A stretch of DNA of 64,000 nt from Gimesia fumaroli (GTDB lineage Bacteria; Planctomycetota; Planctomycetia; Planctomycetales; Planctomycetaceae), in contig NZ_CP037452.1 in assembly GCF_007754425.1 (NCBI RefSeq), positions 558,001 through 622,000 of the forward strand, given 5' to 3'. Below the pieces are notes generated by a model that saw only the letters and a list, made by a program, of their open reading frames with translations, was not told the DNA's origin and ran no database searches. The position numbers were made by a program, and so were the translations under genes. Shown piece by piece: positions 43,512 through 51,831 of the stretch (positions are counted from its first letter, which is position 1; each line of letters starts with the position of its first letter).

Positions 43512-43745
43512 TCAGAGTTCGATACGTTGCAAAAAATCAGCGAGTGGGATGTTATAGATCTTACAGAAAGAAGCAAGTTCAATCACATCAATTCTTCTTT
43601 CGCCTGATTCACATTTAGAGACAAATGAAGCGTGCGCTCCAAATTTTTTCCCTACTGTCGTTTGGGTCAATCCAGCTTCAATACGGGCTTCTTTTAAAGC
43701 CTTTAATAACTGTGAGTATTTTTGTGAGTAACGGGATTTCTTCAT
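43512..43745 (-). CDS. XRE-type helix-turn-helix regulator
   Basis: This 77-residue protein is almost entirely one HTH_3/XRE domain: LKEARIEAGLTQTTVGKKFGAHASFVSKCESGERR, then IDVIELASFCKIYNIPLADFL. Proteins of this size are dimeric repressors. A near-perfect palindrome at 43798-43835 lies between this gene and the divergent 38-codon peptide gene at 43871, overlapping the peptide promoter, so the regulator probably binds there and controls both genes. Confidence 0.8.
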   Translation of the reverse strand: MKKSRYSQKYSQLLKALKEARIEAGLTQTTVGKKFGAHASFVSKCESGERRIDVIELASFCKIYNIPLADFLQRIEL

Positions 43746-43771
43746 TTAGCCTGCTCTTTTTGAATTTCGAG

Positions 43772-43800
43772 TTGCAGCAGACTATTCGGTTGGATAGAAT
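43772..43800 (+). promoter_or_regulatory. Promoter of the 38-codon peptide gene
   Basis: TTGCAG at 43772-43777 and TAGAAT at 43795-43800, exactly 17 bases apart. Transcription would start near 43807, within the operator palindrome. Confidence 0.6.
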
Positions 43801-43835
43801 TTCCCAAAATAGGAAATTTCCTGTAATGGGAAAAT
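43798..43835. promoter_or_regulatory. Palindromic operator, probable XRE site
   Basis: TTTCCC-N6-GGAAATTTCC-N6-GGGAAA, symmetric about 43816/43817; of the 24 positions in one arm and centre about 20 agree with the complement. It overlaps the -10 and start region of the peptide promoter, as expected for a repressor site. Confidence 0.7.
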
Positions 43836-43870
43836 GGTATTGACACTCATTTACTGAAAAGGAGAAAGTA

Positions 43871-43987
43871 ATGACTAACGGCGGTTCAAAGGGGCCAGAA
43901 GAAGAGAAGAAGGAAAAACCTACACAATCACCCTCGACAACCGAAGTGGGGGGCGCTTCGAAAAAAGTAGGTTCTGAAGAAAACTGA
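43871..43987 (+). CDS. 38-residue charged peptide
   Basis: This short gene is supported by complete signals: promoter at 43772-43800, palindromic operator, AAGGAG at 43857-43862 eight bases ahead of the ATG, and a strong terminator at 43997-44031. The peptide is hydrophilic and disordered-looking: MTNGGSKGPEEEKKEKP, a Thr/Ser/Pro segment, then EVGGASKKVGSEEN. It has no signal peptide, Cys or aromatic residue. It could be a regulated small protein, the antitoxin-like partner of the regulator, or the substrate (precursor peptide) of the broken radical SAM cluster on the other strand. Nothing in the sequence decides between these. Confidence 0.65.
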   Translation: MTNGGSKGPEEEKKEKPTQSPSTTEVGGASKKVGSEEN

Positions 43988-43996
43988 GGAGAGTAG

Positions 43997-44031
43997 GGCG
44001 GCAAATTGGTTTACGTTTGCCGCCTTTTTTT
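43997..44031 (+). terminator. Rho-independent terminator of the peptide gene
   Basis: A 9-bp perfect stem GGCGGCAAA/TTTGCCGCC (43997-44005 with 44016-44024) with a 10-base loop, followed directly by seven T. Confidence 0.92.
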
Positions 44032-44202
44032 AGATCCGTAGATAGGGTTCATGGAGTGAGTGGTTGCATGAATCTAATCAATCTAAATATTAGGAGCAGG
44101 CTTTGCGTTCGGAAACGTCAAATGTTTGCGAGAAAGGCTTACCAAGTATTTCCTTAAATGTAATATTTGAATAAACGTAAAGTTATTTGAACGACATTCT
44201 CG

Positions 44203-44457
44203 CTACGAAGATATATTTTCGTCAGGTCGTTGAATATTTTTTCCAAACTTCTGCTCTAATTCATACAAATCATCTTTTATCATCTGGTAGTGCTGTATCG
44301 CGTTTACTTCAAATTTCGGAAGATGCTTATGGTCTTCAAAAAACTGTCGAGCCTTGACTGAATCGGGATGGTCATTCAGGCAAATTTCTGAATACTCAAT
44401 TATTCGATCTATGACATTTACATCAGGAACATTAGATTCTTGCTCGTTCATGGTCAT
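44203..44457 (-). CDS. Small hypothetical protein
   Basis: This 84-residue acidic, helical protein (RIIEYSEICLNDHPDSVKARQFFEDH) has unknown family. It lies 70 bases downstream of the methyltransferase gene in the same direction and is probably the last gene of that operon. There is no signal peptide or metal-binding motif. Confidence 0.5.
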   Translation of the reverse strand: MTMNEQESNVPDVNVIDRIIEYSEICLNDHPDSVKARQFFEDHKHLPKFEVNAIQHYQMIKDDLYELEQKFGKNIQRPDENISS

Positions 44458-44526
44458 TAAGCAGTTTCTTCTCTAAGTTATTTTATAAGTTGTATTAATC
44501 TTTTGAGAAACATCTTCTATCAAAAA

Positions 44527-45255
44527 TTACCTATTTGACGCCAAGTTTTCTGAATAGTAGCCAATTCCGATCTTGCCAAACATTTTATAGTTTGATTTGA
44601 TTCCAATATCAGACATTATTTTAATTATGTAATCAGGATTATATGCCCATGATTTTAAACCATACTTGGACTTAAATTTTACCCCTCTTTTTTCTGAAAG
44701 AAGAGTAACATCGGAAAAACCACATTTCAAATAGTATTCTCTTCGGATGCTATTTGCCTCTTCGCCTATGTCATAAGAGCAGATAATATATTTTAAATTA
44801 GACTTATATAAGCTTAGCAATACTCTTTGGTAGTCATCCATATTACCGAAGCTATTGAATGGGAAAAAAAGTACACACTCACTTCCCAGATCGAGATTAT
44901 GGAGATAAACAGCATCAGATTGTATAAAGCTTACGCGCTCGCGATGTATTTTTTCATCAAAAACACGTTTCTCGCCCATCTCAATATACCGTTGGATGAC
45001 ATCAATCCCAACATACTGGATATCAGAATCCAGACACCATGTGAGATATCTTCCGAACATACAACCAACCTCTACAAGTTTCGTGAAAGGGAGAAATGAT
45101 TCAAGAAATATTTTCTCATCTTCTAGATAAGCCGAAATTCCGGGAGGATAATTCTCATCTTGGACTAGAGAGTCTCCAACCCCTTCCTGATATAGGTTCA
45201 CATCCTCCTCCTGACTACACCACGATCGAAGTTGTAATATTACTTGCATTTGCAT
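44527..45255 (-). CDS. Class I SAM-dependent methyltransferase
   Basis: This 242-residue protein has the Rossmann SAM-binding motif KLVEVGCMFGRYLTW near residues 60-74, the acidic second-strand motif QYVGIDVIQRYIEMGEKR (Asp near 83), and FIQSDAVYLHN near 110. The substrate cannot be told; the closest general type is a small-molecule or peptide methylase. The first Met overlaps the upstream B3/B4 gene by 41 bases; a later start would remove part of the overlap, but no better ribosome site was seen. It belongs to the operon with the B3/B4 gene and the radical SAM remnant. Confidence 0.72.
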   Translation of the reverse strand: MQMQVILQLRSWCSQEEDVNLYQEGVGDSLVQDENYPPGISAYLEDEKIFLESFLPFTKLVEVGCMFGRYLTWCLDSDIQYVGIDVIQRYIEMGEKRVFDEKIHRERVSFIQSDAVYLHNLDLGSECVLFFPFNSFGNMDDYQRVLLSLYKSNLKYIICSYDIGEEANSIRREYYLKCGFSDVTLLSEKRGVKFKSKYGLKSWAYNPDYIIKIMSDIGIKSNYKMFGKIGIGYYSENLASNR

Positions 45256-45889
45256 GAACTGAAAGTAATTCAGCTGCTTTTTGAAGCTCGTTGTCTAGAT
45301 TATTTGTGCCTGAGAATGAAATAATTACAGTCATGATATTTTTTGTAGACAAGCGAATCATCGCACGTTCTGAATCACTCGTTGGGCTGCCATATGGGCC
45401 TGTCGTATCGGAAAATACTGGAAGCTCGGAAATATTAATAATCTCCTTTCCAATTCCTTTATAGCATTCACCATTATTCCCAATTCGGAATTCTGCCGGG
45501 AAAGTGATTTTATCAATGTCATAAGAACCAACAGACTTCTGTGTCCAAATAGATAGATAATTATTTATGTCAACGATATTGTTAACCTTGTACAAACCTT
45601 TTCCCTGTAGAATTCTTCTTATCAATGCCTCAGCTGAACCTCTATATCTAGATGGAGATTTTCCTAGAGATTTATAAGCTTGTCTTAAATGCTGTATTTC
45701 AAAAGATTCAGATAATGTATCTAAAGAGAGAGTTTGTTGTACATTTTCAATCTCTTCGTTAATTAAACGCCATAATTCTTCTGTGTGTTTTTGAACAATG
45801 ACTTCTGATGTAATCACACCTAATGATAAGTTTTTGCAAATATTCTTTAGACCATCCGCTATAGATAAGTAATTCATTGAATTCTCCAT
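45215..45889 (-). CDS. B3/B4 tRNA-binding-domain protein
   Basis: This 224-residue protein's centre and C-terminal half follow the B3/B4 domain of phenylalanyl-tRNA synthetase beta: AYKSLGKSPSRYRGSAEALIRRIL (about 78-101), NNIVDINNYLSI, and GSYDIDKITFPAEFRIG. Stand-alone B3/B4 proteins are thought to be tRNA-editing-like or amino-acid binding enzymes. The end TVIISFSGTNNLDNELQKAAELL fits the last strand and helix. It sits between the radical SAM gene remnant and the methyltransferase gene in one operon. A role in tRNA-dependent peptide chemistry is conceivable but only inferred. Confidence 0.72.
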   Translation of the reverse strand: MENSMNYLSIADGLKNICKNLSLGVITSEVIVQKHTEELWRLINEEIENVQQTLSLDTLSESFEIQHLRQAYKSLGKSPSRYRGSAEALIRRILQGKGLYKVNNIVDINNYLSIWTQKSVGSYDIDKITFPAEFRIGNNGECYKGIGKEIINISELPVFSDTTGPYGSPTSDSERAMIRLSTKNIMTVIISFSGTNNLDNELQKAAELLSVHANASNITTSIVV

Positions 45890-45909
45890 GCAATATTATG
45901 AAACATACC

Positions 45910-46620
45910 CTATCGTACATGGTTGGTAAGTTCACGCAACTCTTTTAGGGTAGGGGGGGCTACGCCTTCTAGTGGGTACTTAACAGACGCTTCACCAAAG
46001 TCTTTAAATAGTTCAATAAACTCTGGAGAATCAATTCCCCATTTATTATATTGATATGGATTTCCAGGATCTCTCATCGGATGTCTGACTGCCCAATTGT
46101 AGCTAACAGCCATTAAATTACTGAATGTTGATCTCAAGTAAGAAACGAAATCAAGAAGTTGAATTCGCTCTGTTTGTGATTCTCCAAGACCGAAGAGAAC
46201 TGCGATACCCACGTTTATACCCATCGAACACAATTCCCGAATAAAGTACTCCGACCTAGTCGCCCAACTTGTAGATCTAATATTTTTATGCATTTTCTTT
46301 GATACGTCGTCCGATGTAGTTTCTAGCCCAAAAAAAATGTACTTTAACCCAATAGTAGACAGACGATAAAGCAACTCCAGATTATTAATTCCAATATCTA
46401 GTGTAAACTGACAGCCCCACTGTAATTGAAGTGGTTCATTAGATATTAAGGAAATAAGCTTATTGATTGATGTTCGAGACCCACCGAGTAATATTGAATC
46501 TTCAACAAACGCACTTGCACCAAAGCCAGGATAGTGACTATGGACATAGTCAGCGCAATCTTTCATTTGTTGGTAAAGGATTTTTGGAGAATTTTGTTTC
46601 TCAATTCTACCAAATGACAT
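45910..46620 (-). pseudogene. Radical SAM gene, 3' fragment
   Basis: This frame encodes 236 residues that match the C-terminal part of a radical SAM barrel: SPKILYQQMKDCADYV, ALLG-type strand FVEDSILLGGSRTSINKLISLI, WGCQFTLDIG, IFFGLETTSDDVSKKMHK, and GINVGIAVLFGLGESQ. The cluster-binding Cys motif is missing because it lies in the fragment at 47870-48667, beyond the IS3 element. Together with the piece at 51130-51207 the original gene would have encoded about 520 residues. It could still make a truncated protein but cannot have radical SAM activity on its own. Confidence 0.85.
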
Positions 46621-46656
46621 TGTACTGTGACAGGCCCCCCATTTCTGTACCAGTTG

Positions 46657-47469
46657 CTATGAGAGTATTGGGGTCTCAGCAGTGTTTCTCTGGAAGGCGG
46701 ACGTAGTCCGTCTGGAAGAGGAACACTGCTCTGAAAAATCTCTGGGCGTGCGGTACCCCAAGGAACTGTGTGGCCGCACTGTGTTGTATTGTTCTTTCCA
46801 GGCTGCTGTCTGCTTCCGGGCGGATTTCAGGTTTTCGAAGATCTCACAGTTCATGAACTCATCCCGCACTCGACTGTGGAAACTCTCTGCATAACCATTC
46901 TCCCAGGGGCTGGCTGGTTCGATATACAGCGTCTCCACACCGATCCGTTTCAGCCAGACACGTATCGCCTGGGAAACGAATTCACTGCCGTTGTCACTTC
47001 GAATATATTCTGGCACACCGTGCGTTTTAAACAGCTCAGCCAGAACATCGATCACATGCTCACTGGTGATGTGACGATCCACCTGCAAGGCCAGACACTC
47101 CCTCGTATACTCGTCTAAAATCGTGAGCCACTTGAGTGTGGTCCCCGTTTCTGTGCGATCAAAAATAAAATCCCAGCACCACACGTGGTTTTTCCTCTCA
47201 GGCCGACGGCGATGACAGGCATTCGCTCCCGTACCCAACGAGCGTTTTTTTCTTTGTTTTCTGGGGACTTTGAGCCCTTCTCGACGCCACAAGCGGTAGA
47301 TCCGTTTCAGGTTCACCTTCCAGCCAGTCGCCTGCATCATCCTGCCGATACGGCGATACCCGAAACGGGGGTGTCGCCGTACCAGCTTCAGGATCTGTTT
47401 CAGCAAAGCGGCTTCACCATCAGGTGGAGTCGCCTGATAGCGTTGACTGGAACGGGGCTGATCCACCAA
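46657..47469 (-). CDS. IS3 transposase orfB, DDE catalytic domain
   Basis: This protein has 270 residues from GTG. The rve-type catalytic core shows VWCWDFIFDRT (first Asp), YIRSDNGSEF (second Asp) and ENGYAESFHSRVRDE (Glu), the DD35E triad of IS3 elements. The N-terminal HTH_21 region reads FGYRRIGRMMQATGW. In IS3 elements orfB is fused to orfA by a -1 frameshift; in-frame sequence (LLSPSRKRQAVQHLQETY) continues upstream to about 47554, overlapping the end of orfA at a GGGAAAC stretch. All catalytic residues are present, so the element may still be active. Confidence 0.9.
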   Translation of the reverse strand: MVDQPRSSQRYQATPPDGEAALLKQILKLVRRHPRFGYRRIGRMMQATGWKVNLKRIYRLWRREGLKVPRKQRKKRSLGTGANACHRRRPERKNHVWCWDFIFDRTETGTTLKWLTILDEYTRECLALQVDRHITSEHVIDVLAELFKTHGVPEYIRSDNGSEFVSQAIRVWLKRIGVETLYIEPASPWENGYAESFHSRVRDEFMNCEIFENLKSARKQTAAWKEQYNTVRPHSSLGYRTPRDFSEQCSSSRRTTSAFQRNTAETPILS

Positions 47470-47543
47470 CTGACAGGCTTTGCGTTCTGAAACCTCATAT
47501 GTTTCCTGCAGATGCTGGACTGCCTGGCGTTTGCGAGAAGGGC

Positions 47544-47831
47544 TTAGAAGTTTCCCTCCGCAATATCCTTGAGCATCGCTTTATCGAGTTCGGCTTCAGC
47601 GAGCAGCTTCTTGAGTCGGCTGTTTTCCTGCTCCAGTTCTTTGAGCCGTTTGGCCTCTTCGGCCTTCATCCCGCCGTACTGAGTTCGCCAGCGATGAAAG
47701 GTCTGCTCACTGATTCCCATCTGCTGGCAGATTTCGCCAATTGTCTTTCCCGCATTCTGCATCGCCTCGGCGTCTCGCAATTTGCGGATAATCTGTTCCG
47801 GGGTATGTCGTTTACTGCGTCGTTTCGTCAT
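47544..47831 (-). CDS. IS3 transposase orfA, HTH_8-like
   Basis: This 95-residue DNA-binding subunit has the opening KRRSKRHTPEQIIRKLRDAE, a helix-turn-helix (IGEICQQMGISEQTFHRWRTQYGG) and a leucine-zipper tail (LKELEQENSRLKKLLAEAEL), the standard IS3 orfA design. The stop is followed by the orfB frame in the -1 register. It would bind the element ends and, after frameshifting, form the OrfAB transposase. Confidence 0.9.
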   Translation of the reverse strand: MTKRRSKRHTPEQIIRKLRDAEAMQNAGKTIGEICQQMGISEQTFHRWRTQYGGMKAEEAKRLKELEQENSRLKKLLAEAELDKAMLKDIAEGNF

Positions 47832-47869
47832 GATTGTCTCCTATAAAAAGTCTATTGGAAACTCTCACA

Positions 47870-48667
47870 ACAAATGGATCAAGTTAAGGGGAGCATGCCA
47901 ACTGCTTTCACTACAGAAAGAGCATTTGTAAACACAGCCCATACTGTAATGGCTAAATAGCTGGCCTGTGACGGTTCCAGGAAACACATCAAAACCGTCA
48001 CTTTTTGTTCCAAAAACTGAAATTGCGGAAGGGACTTCATCATTCTTGAGTTTTGTATTTCCAACCTGAGAGACAATTTCGTCTTCAATAATGGTGGAAA
48101 TAATCCATTCTCCAGGAGTGTCGATCTCGCTTATGCTAGTATCAGCAATTCTTTTCTTGACATTTTCAGGATTTGAATCTGTCATAATGAGTTCACCAAG
48201 TCTGACTATGAGGTGCTCAGCTTCGCCTGACACAAACAGATCAAATACATCAGGGATTACTTTTTCTTTTTGGAGATTGATTGGTGCATTTTTTAGAATA
48301 GAAACCTCATTTAAGGAATTTATGTAAACTGTTTCATTGATATGTTTCCCTCCCAGTACAACAGTTACATTCTTCCCCAGGATTTTTTTAGCTAGTTTTG
48401 CGCACTCAATAGCACCAGGAAAACAGATTGTCATTGTTCCAATTAGTACTAAATTAGGTTTTTCACTGTTAATCAAATCTATTAGTTGACTTTTTTCTTC
48501 ATCCCAAGAATGAAGTAGTAGATGCTTGGTGTTATAGGGCTGGCAGATTTCAACCCAATTGCTTTTCCCCCAAGCTCCTTGTCCTTTTGAAGCCAAAAAA
48601 GCAGCATATCTTGTAGCATTGTATAAGCTAACTGGATCTCTGGAACACAGGGAAAGTGTGTCTGATC
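47870..48667 (-). pseudogene. Radical SAM gene, middle fragment with B12-binding domain
   Basis: In this frame a B12-binding-like Rossmann domain is seen: LVLIGTMTICFPGAIECAKLAKK and NVTVVLGGKHINE, then DLFVSGEAEHLIVRLGEL. At its end stands the radical SAM cluster motif Cys-x3-Cys-x2-Cys in GCVYKCSFCSESSW. After that the IS3 element cuts the frame. The 5' side ends at the IS66 element at 48668; the frame continues into the IS inverted repeat and acquires a chance ATG at 48713, which is not the original start. Such cobalamin-dependent radical SAM enzymes methylate or rearrange unactivated carbons. Confidence 0.85.
48660..48667. repeat. IS66 target-site duplication, left copy
   Basis: GTCTGATC, identical to 51130-51137 on the other side of the IS66 element. 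Eight bases is the usual duplication length for IS66. Confidence 0.95.
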
Positions 48668-48749
48668 GTAACCGGCCCACAAAATACACCTTGACGTGTA
48701 TCGTATTCTGCATGTGTTTTAACCACCAGCATATTCAGGAGCGAAAGCG

Positions 48750-49097
48750 ATGCCCGCATCCCAGCCAACCCCGCGTGCCGACCAGCGACGGAACCCGAAC
48801 CGTGAAGCGTTCTGGCGACAAACCCTTTCTGACCGACTGCAGTCCGGACTCTCGATCCGTGCCTTCTGTCAGCGTGAGGGACTCAGCGAACCAGCTTACC
48901 ACTACTGGCGACGGGAACTGAAAAAGCGGGATGCCGAGACAACCGCTGCAGCTTCCTTTCTGCCCGTTGAAGTCCAACTCCCTGCCACGCCGATTGAAAT
49001 CGTGTTCTCACAGGGCACCTCGGTTCGCGTCGGAAACGGCTGTGATCAAACCACGCTCGAAACCGTGCTCGCCGCGCTGGAGCAGCGCGCATGCTGA
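48750..49097 (+). CDS. tnpA: IS66 accessory protein TnpA
   Basis: This 115-residue protein is of the IS66 first-frame type: REAFWRQTLSDRLQSGLSIRAFCQREGLSEPAYHYWRREL is its helix-turn-helix-like N-terminus and the C-terminal SQGTSVRVGNGCDQTTLETVLAAL is typical. It is needed for transposition of IS66 elements. The end overlaps the next gene by seven bases. Confidence 0.88.
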   Translation: MPASQPTPRADQRRNPNREAFWRQTLSDRLQSGLSIRAFCQREGLSEPAYHYWRRELKKRDAETTAAASFLPVEVQLPATPIEIVFSQGTSVRVGNGCDQTTLETVLAALEQRAC

Positions 49098-49453
49098 ATC
49101 TGCCCACCCGCATTTATTTCTGCACGGTCCCCACCGATATGCGCAAAAGTTTTGACGGCCTCCTGCGAATGACCGAAGTCTACCTGCAGCAAAACGTACT
49201 CGACGGGGGACTATTTGTGTTTCTCAACAAAAAACAGGATCGGATCAAGCTGCTGTACTGGGACCACGATGGTCTGGCCATCTGGTATAAACGGCTGGAA
49301 GCGGGCACATATCAGCGTCTCTCCAGCCCGGAGGGCACACATGGCCTACAACTGTCCTCAATCGACCTGGGGCTCCTGCTGCAGGGCATCGACCTGACCA
49401 GCGTGCAGCGCAGAAAACGCTATCAGATTTCAGAAAAAGTATCGACTTCATAA
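49091..49453 (+). CDS. tnpB: IS66 accessory protein TnpB
   Basis: This 120-residue IS66 Orf2-like protein has the family signature PTDMRKSFDGLLRMTE at about residues 14-29 and DRIKLLYWDHDGLAIWYKRLEAGTY near 50-75. It overlaps TnpA and is translated as part of the IS operon. It is unrelated to the TnpB nuclease of IS200/IS605 elements despite the shared name. Confidence 0.92.
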   Translation: MLNLPTRIYFCTVPTDMRKSFDGLLRMTEVYLQQNVLDGGLFVFLNKKQDRIKLLYWDHDGLAIWYKRLEAGTYQRLSSPEGTHGLQLSSIDLGLLLQGIDLTSVQRRKRYQISEKVSTS

Positions 49454-49497
49454 AAAAACAGTTCCCGCCTGACAACGATTATGTTAAGACGTGGAAC

Positions 49498-51072
49498 ATG
49501 AACCAGAAACGATCCTCATTGCCGAACGACGTCCAATCCTGCCATGATATGATTCACCAGTTGGGTGAGACCGTGGGAGAGCAACAGCGGGAAGTCGAGC
49601 AACTCAAACATTTCATTGATCGGCTGCTGCGACAGCGGTTTGGCGCCCGTTCTGAAAAGATCGCCCCCAATCAAATGAGTCTGTTTGACGAACCCGATAC
49701 TCCAGAGGAAGCGGCCGAGCCCGAGGACGATGAACCTCCTCCCACGACGGTTTCCGCACATCGCCGTCGTGGCGGTGGCCGTAACAAGCTGCCCGATCAT
49801 CTGCCTCGGGAACGGGTAGAGCATGACCTGACCGAATCGGAAAAACGCTGTCCCTGCTGCGACCAGACACGGCAGCGGATCGGAGAAATCAGCCACGAAC
49901 AGTTAGAATTCATTCCTGCCAGCCTGAAAGTGATCGAGCACGTACGTTTCAAATACGCGTGCCGGGAGTGTGAAGAGCATGTGGCGCTGGCTCCAGTTCC
50001 TGCCCGGCCGATTGCCAAAGGCTTCGCCGGCCCCGGCTTGCTCTCGACGATCCTGGTGGGGAAATACTCAGATCATCTCCCCCTGTATCGTCATGAATCC
50101 ATTCTCAGCCGGAATGGCGTACAGCTTTCGCGGAGCACGATGAGCCGCTGGGTCCTGGAAACCGCAGAATTACTGCAACCGCTGATTGATCTGATGAAAA
50201 GCCGGGTTTTGCAATCCAGCGTCGTACATACGGATGATACGACGATTCCCGTCCAGGACCAACGGCTTTCCCGCACGCGGACCGGCCGGTTCTGGGTTTA
50301 CTGTGGCGATGTCGCGCACCCGTATTCGGTCTATGATTTCACCCCGAACCGGGAACGCGCCGGTCCCCAGGCGTTTTTAGAACACTTTTGCGGTTATCTG
50401 CAGGCAGACGCGTATGCCGGCTACGAAGAACTGTACCGGTCAGGCAGAATTCACCAGGTCTTGTGCTGGGCGCATGCGCGACGCAAGTTTTACGATGCGC
50501 GGACGGTGCAGCCGGAAGCCGCTCACCGGGCATTATTGTTTATCCAGCAGTTATACGCGATCGAACGGGAAGCCGGCGTGTTGAAGTCGGATCTGCCACA
50601 GCCGGCGGACTGCGAACACTGGTGGAAACGCCGCTGGCAGTTGCGACAGAAACAGGCGCTACCGATACTGGAAAAGTTCTGCGACTGGTTGACGGAAACC
50701 GCGCGCAGTCTGTTACCGAAAAGTCCGGTGGCAGCGGCGATTCAATATCTGTTAAGCCGCTGGTCCGGGTTTACGCGGTATTGTACCGAGGGCATCCTGT
50801 CGATTGACAACAACCTGGCCGAACGCACCTTGCGTCCCTGTGCCCTCGGCCGGAAGAATTATCTGTTCGTCGGCAGCGACCGGGGCGGCCAGGCGGCCGC
50901 CGTGCATTACAGCCTGATGGCCAGTTGCAAAGCAAACGAAGTGGAACCGTTTGCCTATCTGCGCGATGTGTTGACGCGGATCACCGATCACGCCGCCGAT
51001 CGCCTGGAAGAACTGCTGCCAGACCAATGGCTGAAGCAACACCCGGAAGCCCACTACACCCGCCGACGCTGA
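49498..51072 (+). CDS. tnpC: IS66 transposase TnpC
   Basis: This is a full-length 524-residue transposase. An N-terminal coiled coil (EQQREVEQLKHFIDRLLRQRFGARSEK) is followed by an acidic linker, a zinc finger (CPCCDQTRQ ... CRECEEHV), and the DDE domain with HTDDTTIPVQD (first Asp near 241), QADAYAGYEELY (second Asp near 302) and IDNNLAERTLRP (Glu near 441). No internal stop is seen, so the element appears intact and possibly mobile. Confidence 0.93.
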   Translation: MNQKRSSLPNDVQSCHDMIHQLGETVGEQQREVEQLKHFIDRLLRQRFGARSEKIAPNQMSLFDEPDTPEEAAEPEDDEPPPTTVSAHRRRGGGRNKLPDHLPRERVEHDLTESEKRCPCCDQTRQRIGEISHEQLEFIPASLKVIEHVRFKYACRECEEHVALAPVPARPIAKGFAGPGLLSTILVGKYSDHLPLYRHESILSRNGVQLSRSTMSRWVLETAELLQPLIDLMKSRVLQSSVVHTDDTTIPVQDQRLSRTRTGRFWVYCGDVAHPYSVYDFTPNRERAGPQAFLEHFCGYLQADAYAGYEELYRSGRIHQVLCWAHARRKFYDARTVQPEAAHRALLFIQQLYAIEREAGVLKSDLPQPADCEHWWKRRWQLRQKQALPILEKFCDWLTETARSLLPKSPVAAAIQYLLSRWSGFTRYCTEGILSIDNNLAERTLRPCALGRKNYLFVGSDRGGQAAAVHYSLMASCKANEVEPFAYLRDVLTRITDHAADRLEELLPDQWLKQHPEAHYTRRR

Positions 51073-51129
51073 ACCCGGCAGCGATTCAGTTCAGTCATTG
51101 ATAGACCGTGTATTTGCTGAAACGGTTAC

Positions 51130-51137
51130 GTCTGATC
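51130..51137. repeat. IS66 target-site duplication, right copy
   Basis: GTCTGATC, identical to 48660-48667. Confidence 0.95.
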
Positions 51138-51207
51138 TACCAAATGGAAATTCAGGGGCTGAGACAGCTATTACTCTGAGCGGTGGTAAATTTATTAACC
51201 GATTCAT
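51130..51207 (-). pseudogene. Radical SAM gene, original 5' end
   Basis: Read on the minus strand, ATG at 51207 opens a frame MNRLINLPPLRV...PEFPFGRSD that runs without interruption into the target duplication. Removing the IS66 element and one duplication copy joins it in frame to TLSLCSRDP of the middle fragment at 48659. This is therefore the true start of the interrupted radical SAM gene, with GAGG about seven bases ahead. Confidence 0.85.
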
Positions 51208-51831
51208 TTAAGGCCCTCAACTTGCAATATCGACGCAAATCATATGTTATTGATTGAATCTTTTGTCTCAAATATGCAAGGTACTTTGCCTATTAGGCCA
51301 TTGTTATTGTGCTTCAAAACAAGATTTTAATACGGCGTGCATAATATAGTCGTAGAAGGCTTGCGATAGCCCAAGACGGTTTCATCTGACTCACCAGAAT
51401 AAATCGATAGTAAAAGTCTCCCGTAGCACAAGAAAAAAGTTAAAGTTCCAGAGTCAATCCTCAGTGCCTGTGGTGCACAAGTGGCATATGCTTCGAGTTA
51501 TCAAGCAGCCTCCGTGGGACTTTACATTTTTAGAAATGCCACATTTCCCTTATGAAAGAAGTGAAATACAAACACTCTTTCTTCTTTTCTACGCCGAATA
51601 TATACAAGTCTTCAATAGAATTGACGCATTCACACAGTGTACGCAAAACCACATTGGGGGTCAACAGTAATGTAGTTTGGAATATTAACCTTTCCCCCCC
51701 CACTAATGCGTTTTTTTGCATTCAGAAACACGTCCACAAAATCAGTGTCCCAGACAGAACGCCCGGTCATTTTGGCCGATAAATAATGGGCTTTAGTCGT
51801 GATACTGTTTTTCAGGGACAACTAATTGTGG
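51208..51831. other. Intergenic region upstream of the radical SAM gene
   Basis: About 620 AT-rich bases with several short frames on both strands, none with a ribosome site and protein-like composition together. The promoter of the minus-strand radical SAM cluster should lie just right of 51207; I could not single out a box. Confidence 0.45.

Larger units (their letters stand above)
46626..47869 (-). mobile_element. IS3-family insertion sequence
   Basis: The element carries orfA (47544-47831) and orfB (46657-47469) on the minus strand. Short imperfect ends TGTGACAG (46626) and CTCTCACA (ending 47869) are probably the tips of the terminal inverted repeats. I found no convincing target duplication; CATTTG/CAAATG stands near both ends (46611-46616 and 47871-47876) but does not abut them. 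It splits a radical SAM gene. Boundaries are approximate to a few bases. Confidence 0.75.
48668..51129 (+). mobile_element. IS66-family insertion sequence, complete
   Basis: A 2462-bp element bounded by inverted repeats starting GTAACCG (left 48668-48690, right complement 51107-51129; GTAACCG-x3-CA-x2-AAATACAC shared) and by an 8-bp target duplication GTCTGATC. It carries three genes (48750, 49091 and 49498) in the standard IS66 order. It interrupts the 5' part of the radical SAM gene 26 codons after the original start. Confidence 0.95.

Noticed and set aside
48668-48713. Apparent start (ATG 48713) of the radical SAM middle fragment
   Set aside because: These bases belong to the IS66 inverted repeat; the original start is at 51207.
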